NCBI GenBank assembly: GCA_030407315.1
Contig: JALQPE010000056.1
Location: 1 to 64,000, forward strand
Direction of reading: 5' to 3'
Source of the DNA: Asparagopsis taxiformis
Taxonomy: Eukaryota; Rhodophyta; Florideophyceae; Bonnemaisoniales; Bonnemaisoniaceae
DNA: 64,000 nucleotides
Part shown: positions 53,475 through 64,000 of the stretch, piece by piece
Position numbering within the stretch: position 1 is the first letter of the stretch
How the letters are laid out: the number at the start of each line of letters is the position of its first letter
Notes under the pieces: model-generated
Databases searched by the model: none
The model's input: the letters and a program-made list of their open reading frames with translations, nothing else
What the model was told of the DNA's origin: nothing
Position numbers and translations under genes: made by a program

Positions 53475-55873
53475 TCATCGTCTGTGATGAGCGCCTCATC
53501 GTCTTTCCGTGACGCAACAGGGATGCGTTGTCGCGAAGCACTGGGCACGGCCCCCAAATGCCCACCGTGAGAATAAAATTCCGTTACGTGCTTACAGTAC
53601 AGTAAACTCTTATCGTGAAGCAGGTGTCGTTACCGCACTATTGTTATCACGATTTCATTTTTCAGCCCGCACTTTCAACACTACACGAAAAAAAATTTGC
53701 ACCCGTGACAGTCAAAACGTTGAATATGACCGAGTCGTCGCCACAACTTCCACGCCAGTGCCCATGGATGATAGAAATACGTCATGCGATGCGCCGCGAC
53801 CTCCCAAATTGACAGACAATCAACTTACTTTATACCATTGTATTTGAATGATACAATAAATTTAATTTACCAATTCACGACCCTCGGCCGTCCCTCTGAA
53901 CTGAAAACGTCCAACGAACACAGTCCTCTTCTCGCAACATGGCGGATTAAGCTCCCTCGATCTCGCCCATACGGTGGCGGCTCAAGAATAACTACATGAC
54001 AGAGCAACATTGCTATGCCACGAGCGACAAAGCACACATGCCTATTCCACTCCCACCACCGCCCGACACATGTACGTCAACCGCGCCATCCCCGATGCGC
54101 GTTCAGCATCCTGTTGCGCAGCGCGATCAGTCATCGGCAGTCGCGTGGTCTGCTTCTCCAACACTGCATGTTGCATGCACCCGGCGAGCGCGCAGGGCTG
54201 TGAAATTCCCCAGAGTGACGCCGACGTGCGCGCGGACATTTCCGAGTGGAATGTGGTCGTTCGTGCGGATGCGTGCGGAGTGCGTGGTCGCTCGTGTGCG
54301 TTTATGGGAGAATCTGTATGACGTACCTCTGGGAATCTGCAGCTAGCAGGCGATTGCATTTAGTCGCGACCTGTCCATGCGGTATGTTGTGGCCGCGAAC
54401 TATTTCATAGAAGATGCACTGGCCAATGCCACCGCGGGATGTGTGGACGAGTGCGTTTCTGCTGACCGCAACGCCCTTCGAACAAAACGACAGACTGGTT
54501 TTCTAGTTAACGAACGCTCCAAACGGGGATGTGGCAGTCAATCTCGGATCTGCCCTATAGTCCATAGATGTAACAAGGTAACATTCCTTAGCCATCCCAC
54601 TCCTCTGGTATACCATCATAGCTTGGCGATTCCATGCCAATTTAGCATCGCACCGCGAAAAGTATCACGTTCCATCCGCGTAAGAAAGCCTCGCATCGCC
54701 GTGATCGATGGCGATCTCATCGGCAACTTGGCAAGGGCGTGGAGACATCACCGTCCTAGCACCCGGCACGAAACAACCGGTTGGTACAGAACGTTATCCA
54801 CCGATTCATCATCTGCCGATCAACCGTTGATAAAACCCGAGATGAGACGAGGTGACGAGCCGCCTAGACGTACACCCGCCCCATGTCAAGCCGAACCGCC
54901 TCGGGAATTCGCTTCACTCTGATTCGTTGTGTACATCACTCCACACAGCGAAAAAGCTGCTCATGACGCAAGCTGCATACGATTGGAGCTATAGCGCTCC
55001 AGTCCCGACCTGCGTTTCCTACTCTGATACCGCTCGCAAGGCATGGACACAACCCGAGATAGGACTTTGGATAGTACGCCCACGAGTCGCGATCAGTTTT
55101 TCCGACGCTCACCATCTGATCTAGCCCATGCGCAAGTAGTGTCCTGTTGCCGGCGTGGGTGTTTTGGACAGGTGTCCTTATTTTCAATAAATTTGAACTT
55201 GAGACATTGGCACACATGTTAACATCCGCCCACTGCCGTACTAGGCACAGAACTCGATTGAAATCGAACATGTTTAGTTTAGAGAACGCAGCGGGGCTGC
55301 CAGGTCTGCTGGATATCGAACCAGTCCAAACCGAGGGGGTAGGAGTCCTGTAGTCCTTCAGGTGATTAGCCTGCCTGTGCATTTAGCTGAAAGGCCCCCT
55401 GACGCGGACAATACATCACTAGAGTTCGATAGCTATTTGGTGAGGGTGGGCGGGAAAACTTAAGTGGAAGAGCAAGGGTGAGGCGGCACGGTGACGCAGT
55501 AGCTAGAAGCGACTAGTTGACAATTCCCTGAACGACGCAGAGCCCGCCCGTCGCGAATGACTGGTTTCCTTAGCGGCAGATGATCCTTCGGTGCAGCTCT
55601 GGATTTGTATTCCATGACAAACGCCGTCGTCGGGTGGTAAATCAATTTGGTTCCAATCAGCTTGACTCTGCAGGAGTCGGAATGCAGGGGCAAGAGTTGC
55701 ATACTGTATCGCAAACAGATTTTACCGCCAAATTAGCCACTGTGCCTCATACTTTCGTTGTGAAGTTAAAATATCTTCTTCGTTCCTTGAAACCCTATAA
55801 TCTTGAACTCATATCTGCCCCACTACCACTCCGTCCACGCCCATTTCCGTACAGACAACAACACCCAACGTCA

Positions 55874-56020
55874 ATGATGTGCGCTCATTGTTGGTCTCAG
55901 AAAGCGAAAGGGAGCAATTATTGTGAGTCATGTGCGATGATCATTCGACTCCCCTATCAGCGTAGCTTCACATTTCACGATGACTACGCGCCATTTCCTC
56001 GATCACAGCATGGCACTTAG
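55874..56020 (+). CDS. 48-aa CxxC protein, copy 2
   Basis: MMCAHCWSQKAKGSNYCESC, near-identical to copy 1 (QRS instead of QPI in the tail). The matching DNA starts near 55,795 and continues to about 56,069. A CAG before the exon start (GTACAG) is conserved as a possible 3' splice site. Confidence 0.45.
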   Translation: MMCAHCWSQKAKGSNYCESCAMIIRLPYQRSFTFHDDYAPFPRSQHGT

Positions 56021-56152
56021 TCTTCTGCGCTCGAGTCCTGGCTCACAAATCTGCAAGGTAGCCCATGCCGATGGGTATAATCTGACGAGATCAGGCATCG
56101 CTTGGACTCGAGGGTAACTTGTCTCGGATTCGTCCTCTTCTGAGAAATTTCA

Positions 56153-57658
56153 GATCAAACGCTGTACACGTTTACACTTGGCATTGGCTGTTGTATCCTA
56201 TAATGGAATATATTTTCAGCCTCACTACCTCTTTCCATTCCACAGTGCCCGCCATGTTTCTAGTTGATCGATCTCCCACACTAAATTTAATTTGTTCCTA
56301 CGCCCCTCAATTGGTAATTCAACTCCATCCACACCCATCACAACCCACATTCCCGCCCGTAAACTACACACGTGCCATATCCTCCTTCGCTGTTTCTTCT
56401 ACTCCTCCACTCCTATTCGACAGTTCCCAAACCCTTGTACAAATAATAAATATTTTCATTTACATTCTTCTACTCTCTCATGCTACATTCAGTCGTTCAA
56501 ACCTCACCACCCTCCCCTCTTCCGCTCTACCACCCACGCCCTCCTTTCCACTCACACTCCACACAAACACACCCGTGGCCAGTGCGATCAGCGATTTCCC
56601 GTCCGCACTCATTCGCAGGGAGCACACATTTCGCATACGCTCGTGCTGCAATTCACCGACGAATTTCACCCCGTCATCCAGGTTGCTAACGTTCCACACG
56701 CAGATTCGGTCACTGCCGCCGGAGAACAGCAGCTTGCCATCCGCGCTGAAAACAACTGACAACGCACTGCCATAATGTTTTATGAGTGGCGCGGATACCT
56801 GCTTGCACGTGCGCACGTCCCAGATACGCACACTGCCATCGTATGAAGCTGAAGCGACCAGCTGTCCGCACTCGCTGACGGCTAAACCATATAGCGACAT
56901 GGTGTGTCCGACAAGCGCCTCACCCACTGACTGCAACGTCTGGGCATCCCAAATTCGTGCAGAGCAATCGGCCGATGCAGATACAACAACGGATCCGTTG
57001 GCGGCCACGACGAGCGAGCGTACCGTTTTCGCGTGTGCCCTGACCGCGCTGACGATGCTGACCGTGTTGAAGATGTCGTCGCTGGAAAGGTCGATAAGCA
57101 GGAGCAGGCCAGATGTGGTGCCAACCACTGCTCGGTCTGACGAGACGATCTGCATGCACTCAACATAGTCGTCGCGACCAGTTCCGGGGATGTGGAACCA
57201 GCGAGTGAGCTTGTAGTTGTTCCAGATGATGAAGATTCCAGAAGAATCGCAGGAAACAATGTGGCCTGGCTGACGGACACAAATGGCAACAATGGCGTTG
57301 TCCTCGTGGCCATGGAGGGCCTGAGTCTGGCGACCAGTGCAGAGCGAAACGACTCGCATCTCGCCCCTGCAGGCTCCGAGGATAATCGAGTCGGCAGTAT
57401 TGGCGAGCTCTATGTGTCGGGCCAGTAGTCGACCGAAAAGACGTTTGTTAACTCTGGTAACATGGGCTTGTAGCGAACGATGGGCGTAGGAAGCTTGGAT
57501 CGTGGCGGATGATTGGCATTGGAGCTGGTGTTTTCCAAGCTCTGAAGTATGCCATCTTGATTAACGGAAGATCGCGGTGGTGTGGAAGACACTCTGGAAC
57601 CTCGCGCAATGGACAGTATGGCTTGTACAAGACCGACCAGGATAGAAAAGCCAAACAT
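56153..57658. repeat. WD40 unit duplication, copy 2
   Basis: Counterpart of 47,668-49,153, with one 15-bp coding expansion (DIFNTVSIV region) and one frame break. Confidence 0.85.
56478..57658 (-). pseudogene. WD40 gene copy C, single-base frameshift
   Basis: Starts MFGFSILVGLVQAILSIARGSR at 57,658 and reads to DYWP, where one base is missing relative to copy B (near 57,417). The frame then ends. The rest (RHIELANTADSIILGACRGEMRVVS onward) follows one base back and is otherwise intact to the family C terminus RFERLNVA. It needs only one base to be whole, so it may be a sequence error. Confidence 0.85.
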
Positions 57659-59103
57659 AGCTGTGATGCTTTTGTGTGCAGAAAGCTGGAACAATGAAGT
57701 GGCGAGAGTTATAAAGAGTGCTGCTGGTGGCGGTTACTGGCGTTTTAGGGAAACTTGAGCAGAGTGAAGAGGTGAGTTTGGAAGGGTTTGGGCGCCTTTG
57801 GTATAGCTTGTAGGTTGCTGAGCATCAGGCAGAGGAGGGATATGAGTGGGCATGGTTTGTGGTGATTTCAATGTGGTAAAGTATTTGAGAATCAGTGGAC
57901 ATGGAGGGATGGAACTCGCAGTAGACTGAGACACATAACCACAAAACGATGGAGGAGATGAGGAAGGGGGGCATCGTAAGTTCACACGAAAGAGAACATG
58001 TGGATGAAACTGCTGCATGTTCCGGAATGACAATCGGAGGAGCCATGATGGGAGAGTGTGACGGTGTCGGGTCTGCCGGAATTGGGCGTACCAGGAACTG
58101 TGGTGGCCTGGGGTGGAAAATTTTTGAGTGAAGCGAGAGTTGATGGGAGACAAAATCACGCGCTGATGGACAACAACTGTTTGCGTTGGAATTTGTTCAC
58201 CGAATGACAGAGAATCGCGGAGGTGAACAGCATTGGAGTCTGGATCTGGGCTCGCACAGATCTCGATAGGGCTAATCCGATCAACTTAATCATTGTCGGC
58301 ACTGCAGTTACACGAGCTATTTCGCATCATCGGCATATTGATGCAGTTTGATTACTGAAAAGTAAACGGCGAAGGGACAATAGTTGTTCAATTGAAACGG
58401 TATAACGAAGTACATTGCTAGATAGAGGAAACAAAGACGAGCAGCTACGCAGCATTTTGTGATGTATATTGGCGCACAGCCTTTATGAAAACATCTTTCG
58501 ACCCAAAACAAGATTGGAGGACGATTGCAAGGATCAGTTGCGAGCCGGTGATGAATGCTACCTTGTCCGCCTCTGGCAGTTCGAAGCCAGAGGCTAATAT
58601 GAAGAAGTGGGGGGACAAACGCGAAAGCAGCTCTGGTGAGGACTGGTTGACGGTGACTGGGCGATGGGTAGAGGCAAGATGGACAAAACTGCGAGGACGG
58701 TATACGTGGATTTTGGGAGGGCCAAAGACGATTGTAATTGGGATGCTTGCGTGTGCCAGTTGCTTGTGAATGTCTAGATGGTGAGGGTGTTTGGTGATCG
58801 GAAAGACATTGAGGAGTGCTAGTATCGGTGAAGACATAAATGCTAAGATGGACGCTCTTTAGATCGTCTCCTTATCTTATCATTGCGCGCGCGGAGGAAT
58901 GAGGTAGTGTACGAAAGATGGAACTCAGGCGGCATAGAATTACAAGTGGAGGACGAGGAGAACTGGACTGGTTACGGTCATTGGTGTGATGTTACGTGGA
59001 GCGCTTACCTGTCGGAGTGATTCGCCAATGGGCCCACTCCATGGAGGCTGAAATGGGCAAGAAGACTCTCGCACTCTGCGATCGGAGAAGATGAGCGGGA
59101 AGT

Positions 59104-59195
59104 AGGGTCCGGCGTGAGTCGAACACGCGACCTATCGATCTGCAGTCGATTGCTCTCTCGTGCTTCCGTTCTCCGTACCACTGAGCTACGAACCC
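59104..59195 (-). tRNA. tRNA-Cys(GCA) with D-loop insert, copy A'
   Basis: As the copy at 33,755, but with a fully paired anticodon stem (ATCGA/TCGAT), so this is the better candidate for the functional gene. The insert in the D-loop is CGGAGAACGGAAGCACGAGA (one base different). 92 nt with insert, 72 nt without. Confidence 0.88.
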
Positions 59196-59918
59196 CTTCA
59201 CTGCGACACACATACTCTAGCAGTCGAAAGCTCTGGGTATTGAATCGTGAGTTCTCTCTTCACACTGATACGTTCATCTCCTGCTAATGAAAGCCCCGCT
59301 ACCATTCTTCCAGGCGGACACATCTTGAGCTTTACAATTCCTATCATTCTATGCGCTCTCAACTTAACTTTCGACTCCCCAGTACAGCGCTGGCGTATCA
59401 TGATTATTTATTTTCACCACAATACCTTGCTCCTCTTCGAAAATTCCATACCGCTGCATCTCCAACTCATAACATGATCCTTTTTGTTTCTAGCAGCCAA
59501 AAGCTGGCAAAAGAACAAGCGGCTCATTCGTAAACTAGAGAAAAACCTATGTGCCATCCAATGTAGCACTCTAGGCAGCGTGAGCATTTGAACTCCTAGA
59601 TGTTCTATGTTAATTTAAAGCTCAATTACTGCAGAATGGACTCCACCAAGTGCTCATCTGCAGTCGAAAGTTCTCGCTCTCGACATTGATGTGGACAAGA
59701 CACCACACCATTGCCTTTCTCTGCTACGACACTAAAAGAAGGATTTTTAAGCCGTTCGTGACACGAAAGAGTTGATGAAACCAGCGATCGCTGCGGGAAA
59801 ATGCTTCTCTACGAACTGTACCAGATCCGATCCGATCCGATCCGATCTGGTCAGTCTAAAACTAAATCCAAAGAGAAACAACGCAAAACAATTTGGATAC
59901 AAGTTTCCGTTTATTCAT

Positions 59919-60278
59919 TCATTCGTCACTCATTACATGACTACAAAAACGATTCTGGCCACAATCAATGCAACCTTCACCATCATATGTAGGGATGCTA
60001 CGCATCCGCGACAAGAAGGATTCGATATCCAACACGTGCTCCCAAAGCGCATACCACGCTTCGCGACCGCGCGACATGAGCTGGAAGATGAAGTGATGCA
60101 TTCTTCTCAGACTCTCTGCCGTGGGAGCACCTTCCTGTCCTACGTCGTCATTGACTCGCGAAAGATTTCTCAGAAACCACTGTATTTCTTCGAGATCTTC
60201 GCGGAGTCGCTGCTCGTTGGGTAGGACAGGGGAGGGGAATTCTTCACGAGCTTGTGTTTGTCCACTGTTCCTAGCCAT
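59919..60278 (-). CDS. Small hypothetical protein, 119 aa (copy A')
   Basis: MARNSGQTQAREEF start at 60,278. After the first 13 residues it is identical to the copy at 34,560-34,919. The same helical body and CIDCGQNRFCSH motif. Unknown function. Confidence 0.5.
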   Translation of the reverse strand: MARNSGQTQAREEFPSPVLPNEQRLREDLEEIQWFLRNLSRVNDDVGQEGAPTAESLRRMHHFIFQLMSRGREAWYALWEHVLDIESFLSRMRSIPTYDGEGCIDCGQNRFCSHVMSDE

Positions 60279-61220
60279 TTTGATAGTTTTGACTTTTTTC
60301 TGGCAGTTGTGGAGAGAATTAACAGCAAGCTTGAGAAGTTTTGGGGAGGTGGGAGGGCAGAGGGATGGATTGTTGGATTGGTATTTATATGGGAGAAGGG
60401 GAGGCATTGCGGGATCAGTCGTGTGGTCGTTGTGTGAGTGGCAGGCACACGGGTTGACTGAAAATGTAACCTTTCTTTGTTCAATGCAATGTAGCGAGCT
60501 TGATTGTATGGGTGAATGTGTAATTATTTTGCACTATAGCTTGTGGAGGCAGGTGAGAGGTGCGATTGCTAGCGGGAGTGAGGAGAGGAGAAGGACTTGC
60601 AATATTCACAGTGTGGAAGCATAGAAGAGAGAGAGGGGAGGGATAGAAAACACAATCGTATTGCATTGCATTGTTGACAAGTAGAAGGAGAAGTGAATGA
60701 TGATAGGGATGGATGTGAAGATTAGTAAATGGTGGAGTGAATAGATGAGATTTCCTGTCTACTGTTGTTTGAATTAGATGCTGTAAGTCTGCGTCCATGT
60801 TGGCGGGGAGGAAATATCAGAGTGGGAAAGAGCTTTGCATTATGTGTTGGTAGTACAAACTGTGTCACCTATTATTGTGCTATAGCAGATTAAGAGAGAG
60901 CACAGTACCGTTGGGCGGGGGTGGAGGCATGGTGCGGACAGGGGCGGTGCTCTTTCACTAATTTGACATTACAGCACACTAGAGGGCGGGTGGGCATCAG
61001 GGAAGAAATGTCGCGACATCAGCAAACAACTGATTAGATTGGTCTAGCTAGATGAAATGATAATCTGTGAACGGGATAGTATCGGAAGGTAATTGAAGTG
61101 GAGAGGTGAATCGCGAAACTATGACAGGGTGTAGGAGAAGGATTGGTACAAACATTAATATGCATGGTGCTAGAGGATGATGTGTGGTAGCAGCGTTGGC
61201 TGTGAAGTTGGGAGAGAAAC
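60279..61220. other. Right part of duplication A' without a supported gene
   Basis: Counterpart of 34,920-36,178. Open frames are not conserved between the copies. Confidence 0.4.
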
Positions 61221-61335
61221 TGTTGAAGATCCGGTATCGCATACCGTCGTTTACTTTGGGATGCGTCGCCGTTCCGATTTAAATACTATTATGAGTTGGA
61301 TACTGTAAATGTGTTATTGTGTAATTCGTTGATCA
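61221..61335 (-). repeat. Copia-3 3' LTR
   Basis: 115 bp, TGATCAACG ... CTTCAACA on the minus strand. It begins immediately after the end of duplication A'. Sequence unlike the LTRs of copia-1 and copia-2. Confidence 0.75.
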
Positions 61336-61439
61336 TCCGATGACGTAGGGTTTCGCTGGCTGCGCTGCGGAGATGCTTTGATCATCCGACAGTCGCCGCG
61401 CAGCGCGGGCTGTGAAAGCCGGAGTAGTTCTAGTTTTTG

Positions 61440-61890
61440 TTTCTATTGGGGCGGTCTGAGTGCTTTTGTGAGGATGGCGGCAGCATTATTTGTCGAGGGT
61501 ATGTATTCCAAGGTGATATGTTTGTGTTGTATTAGTTCTTTTAGATAGTGATATTTAACGTCGATATGTTTCGACTTGGGTGTAGAATGTTCCGTGTTGG
61601 CGGTCGTTAGTGCCCCTGCATTGTCGATATGTAGTGTTGTTGGCTTTTTTCGTTGTGTTGTAAGTCTGTGAGCAGGTTTCTGACACACATTATGTGTTGT
61701 GCGGTGTGGAATGCTGCGATGTATTCTGCCGCCCATGTGCTTGTGGCTATAAGTCTTTGTCTTTTGGATTGCCATGCGATGGGTGATTGGATGTATGTGA
61801 CTAGGGTGCCTGATGTTGAACGTCTTGTTGTCGTGCAGGCGGCGAAGTCGCTATCGGTATAGGCGCGTAATGTTTCTTGGAGTGCACAGG
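61440..61890 (-). pseudogene. Copia-3 RNase H fragment
   Basis: Reads CALQETLRAYTDSDFAACTT, then SPIAWQSKRQRL, AAEYIAAFHTAQH, LHIDNAGALTTAN and HIDVKYHYLKELIQ ... AAAILTKAL. These are the copia RNase H landmarks. One or two frame changes occur near 61,670-61,775. Everything upstream of CAL is missing. Confidence 0.85.
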
Positions 61891-63509
61891 ATAAGCAAAA
61901 ATAGAGAATATTCCATGGAAAATGCCGTATTGTACAGTAGAACTAGTCACCATATTTTAGCGGAACGCCCATCCCCAACGTTTGGATAAGGCCCATCGAA
62001 AAAAATGTAAAAAATCATGGGCTGAGACCAGCACGGCGATTTTGTTTTACAGTAGGCAGGAGCCAAGCAGAACTATGGTGTGGCCGTGAGGTGATGGATG
62101 AACCATGTACGGAAGGACACGTAGGGATGGAAATGAACCACGTCCATATATGAGCAGGACGGCGGGTTGACTAGAACGGGCCAAGTCACGCAGGCACGGA
62201 CTGTTGGAATGGAACCAGTACTGTATATGGGTATAGTTAGATATGGGGTGCACCGTGACTGCGATATGTGGTGGAAGGTGCAGAGCGATTCGTAGAAATA
62301 AACTATAAAATATAATGGGCACACCGTGACGGTCCGGTGTCTGAAACCAGGCGTAAGCAGCACTCGCTGAATGGACGGTGACCAAAGTATGATTATTGTA
62401 TTCATTGGAATAATTCCAGAGTAGGTGACTTTTTGCTCATGGGATGTGACCAAGCTGACTTGTGGAACTGGCCAAACGATAATTTAGAAAGGGACCATTG
62501 ACTGGGCATGTGCGGCCCAAGGCAAAGCGCGGTTAGTTTCCAAACTACAGTACTGTGTAAAGCCCAGATATATTCTATTATAACACCTGCTCGTGACACT
62601 GGTATTATTCCACCGTGGAGCACTGTAATGGGTACGGTTCACTTCCACTGGATGTAGTGGTTGTACCGTCGGGTTGGCGTGGACCATGTTCACTGGGTAG
62701 AGTAGTTGTACCGTCGGGTGGGCGTGGTCCATGTCCACTGGGTAGAGTGGTTGTACCGGTGGGCGCTCTGGGTAGAAACTGAAAGGTAGAATGGGCGGCA
62801 CATCGCACTTTTGCGGAGAAACTGCAGGACGGATAGGTCTGACTGAAACGATATCTAGGTAGAATGGAAATCGGCATAGGGACGATGAATTAGACTAGGT
62901 TGCAGCCAGTGCCGGGTACGCAAGATTTACGATATGGTGTAGTGGATATGGAATAGGTAAATGGGCAGCTAACGCCAAAAGTTTAACGACATGAAGATCA
63001 TCTGTACACTGCACTACGGAACTATGAACTATGCCACCATGGCAGATACTAAACGGCAAAACACCAGCTCTACAGAAAGTAACTACAAATACATATAGGC
63101 ATGAAAAGAGAGGTGAGGGGAAGCCAGAAATTTCTGTTGGCACCTGGAAGGAAAAGAATAGATGAATCAATGGTTAGTGCTAGGAATGTAATTTCATCAA
63201 CGCTAGAAGCATGACTAGAAGCGAGAGAACATACCGTTGATAGTGGAGCCAGAGCTTGAGTAAGCGGATTGTAGAGAACCCAGAACTTCTGCTGGCACAG
63301 AGATGGAAAGAAGTGGATGACACAGTGGTTAGTGCTGGAAACGGTATGCCAAAAGCTCGATTAGAAGTGAGAAAACGTAGTAATGACAGTAGCCCTGGAG
63401 AAAGACGAAACAGAAAGTAGGAAAGGCAGAAAAGTATGTTAGCAGAAGAACAACGAAGAACCGCAGAAAAAGACAATGGGAGGAATGGCTAAAAGACTAA
63501 ATGAGCTGG

Positions 63510-63573
63510 TAGGATGGAGGCGGCGGGGCACAATCACATCCGCAGGGATGTGGTTGCACTCCGCCGCCCCATC
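63510..63573. repeat. GC-rich hairpin, copy 2
   Basis: Same fold as 20,610-20,672, with matched changes such as GGATGTGGTTGC facing GCACAATCACATCC. Confidence 0.8.
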
Positions 63574-63793
63574 CTGCGTAGGTGGTGTGCTCCATGCGAC
63601 AGGCGATGACGATGGCGCTTAGCGTGACGCAAGCCTTAAATACTGCTGCAGAGTGAGCCCAGAGGTCGCATATTTCACTTGCGTAGTGAGAAAGCGCGCG
63701 CTTTTCGTACTGACAAATCAGAGACAAATCATCGATGATCTATGAACACGTCATGGACACGTCATGGACTCGAGATGGACTCGTCATGAAAAC

Positions 63794-63833
63794 GTAATGA
63801 AATAGAACACTAGGTAGTGTTCTATTTCATTAC
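63794..63833. repeat. Perfect 40-bp palindrome
   Basis: GTAATGAAATAGAACACTA, GG, then its exact complement. The partner at 20,351 is damaged. Confidence 0.9.
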
Positions 63834-63920
63834 AGCTGGCGTGGAGCTGCATGCGTGTGAGCGGAAACGTGTATTGCAGGCTGAGGAGCCAATGATGAAA
63901 AATTAGAAAAAAATGACTAG

Positions 63921-63981
63921 TTACTGCAGTAAAAAGTGATCTAGGAAGATGCATTTGGTAGATCAGTTTTTACTGCAGTAA
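63921..63981. repeat. Palindrome P8 core
   Basis: Inverted counterpart of P7: TTACTGCAGTAAAAAGTGAT, apex GGAAGATGCATTTGG, then the second arm. Confidence 0.9.
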
Positions 63982-64000
63982 AAGAAACCTAATTTTACTT

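Larger units (their letters stand above)
50971..55795. other. 4.8-kb stretch without recognisable genes
   Basis: Many short open frames on both strands and none with a recognisable domain. 51.2-52.2 kb is AT-rich; 53.2-53.5 and 54.0-54.3 kb are GC-rich with short local repeats (GTGCTTGGCACCCAT twice; CCTCATCGTCT twice). It contains the hairpin at 53,419 and a tRNA-like relic. The 181-codon frame at 54,377-54,922 has no motif and I do not call it. Confidence 0.4.
57953..61220. repeat. Segmental duplication, copy A'
   Basis: Counterpart of 32,592-36,178 without the 307-bp insertion. It is continuous on its left with WD40 copy C. This shows the ancestral order WD40 gene, upstream repeat, tRNA-Cys, 119-aa gene. 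It ends at GAGAGAAAC, where copia-3 begins. Confidence 0.9.
61221..61890 (-). mobile_element. Copia-3: 3' remnant of a third copia family
   Basis: Holds only the RNase H end and the 3' LTR. It is cut at 61,890 by the terminus of the giant element's second copy. Confidence 0.85.
61891..64000. mobile_element. Terminal block of the giant element, copy 2 (inverted)
   Basis: Reverse complement of 20,185-22,307, starting with the same outer end ATAAGCAAAAATAGAG. It holds the same hairpins, the 45-bp units (about 62,640-62,760) and the P8 core, and runs off the window's right edge. It presumably continues into a second element or into the other end of one very long element. Confidence 0.9.

Noticed and set aside
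54377..54922. 181-codon frame in the gene-empty stretch
   Set aside because: No recognisable domain, mixed composition and competing frames on both strands. There is no paralogue in the window.
20185..64000. Reading the 20.2-22.3 and 61.9-64.0 kb repeats as LTRs of one 44-kb retroelement
   Set aside because: They are inverted, not direct. Their outer ends point into the 22.3-61.9 kb interval, where they interrupt copia genes.
1..64000. CRISPR arrays, rRNA genes, bacterial promoters or riboswitches
   Set aside because: No regularly spaced repeats or rRNA-like sequence was seen, and the gene content and the D-loop-interrupted tRNAs are eukaryotic.

Overview
The window looks like transposon-rich nuclear DNA of a eukaryote, most plausibly a florideophyte-type red alga. 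This is inferred from long intronless genes, compact copia elements, and two tRNA-Cys genes that carry a short intron-like insert in the D-loop, a position known from red algae. No species assignment can be proven from the sequence alone. I see no bacterial operon logic, rRNA or CRISPR.

Region 1 (1-22,307) is the right-hand part of what I read as a giant DNA transposon whose left end lies outside the window. It is divided into gene cassettes by long near-perfect palindromes of about 120-140 bp (4596, 9331, 9905, 10410, 14819, 15511), all built around TTACTGCAGTAA. A related 61-bp core sits at 20,204. The cassettes hold, from left to right: two badly frame-broken genes (593-2557 plus, 2701-4370 minus); a frame-broken gene leading into a DPPY-type DNA amino-methyltransferase fused to a SET domain (5701-9183); a scrap containing an inverted copy of the methyltransferase 3' end; a ParB-like / zinc-finger / 2OG-Fe(II) dioxygenase fusion (11,032-14,594); and a Tnp2/CACTA-like transposase (15,866-19,909). 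The right end is a 2.1-kb hairpin-rich terminal block ending at 22,307. The same block recurs inverted at 61,891-64,000, so the window runs into a second copy of the element or its termini. The cargo combines predicted DNA methylation, histone methylation and base-oxidation activities with a transposase. I infer a self-contained epigenetic toolkit that travels with the element.

Region 2 (22,308-61,890) lies between those two termini and contains none of the palindromes. It holds three copia-family elements, all on the minus strand. One is a complete insertion with 110-bp LTRs (38,229-42,871). The others are a 5' remnant and a 3' remnant, each cut by a terminus of the giant element. It also holds a MULE transposon (about 24,401-32,581) whose 1.84-kb terminal inverted repeats contain the Ulp1-protease coding part. 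The rest is a patchwork of segmental duplications. A 3.3-3.6-kb unit (32,592-36,178 and 57,953-61,220) carries the tRNA-Cys and a 119-aa protein. A family of five WD40 genes on the minus strand has two intact, one frameshifted and two truncated members. There are also paired small genes (a 48-aa CxxC protein and a roughly 130-aa basic protein).

Many genes are interrupted by single-base frame changes, very often equivalent to one lost base and often in homopolymers. The two MULE arms also differ in homopolymer length. Some of these breaks may therefore be assembly errors rather than biology.
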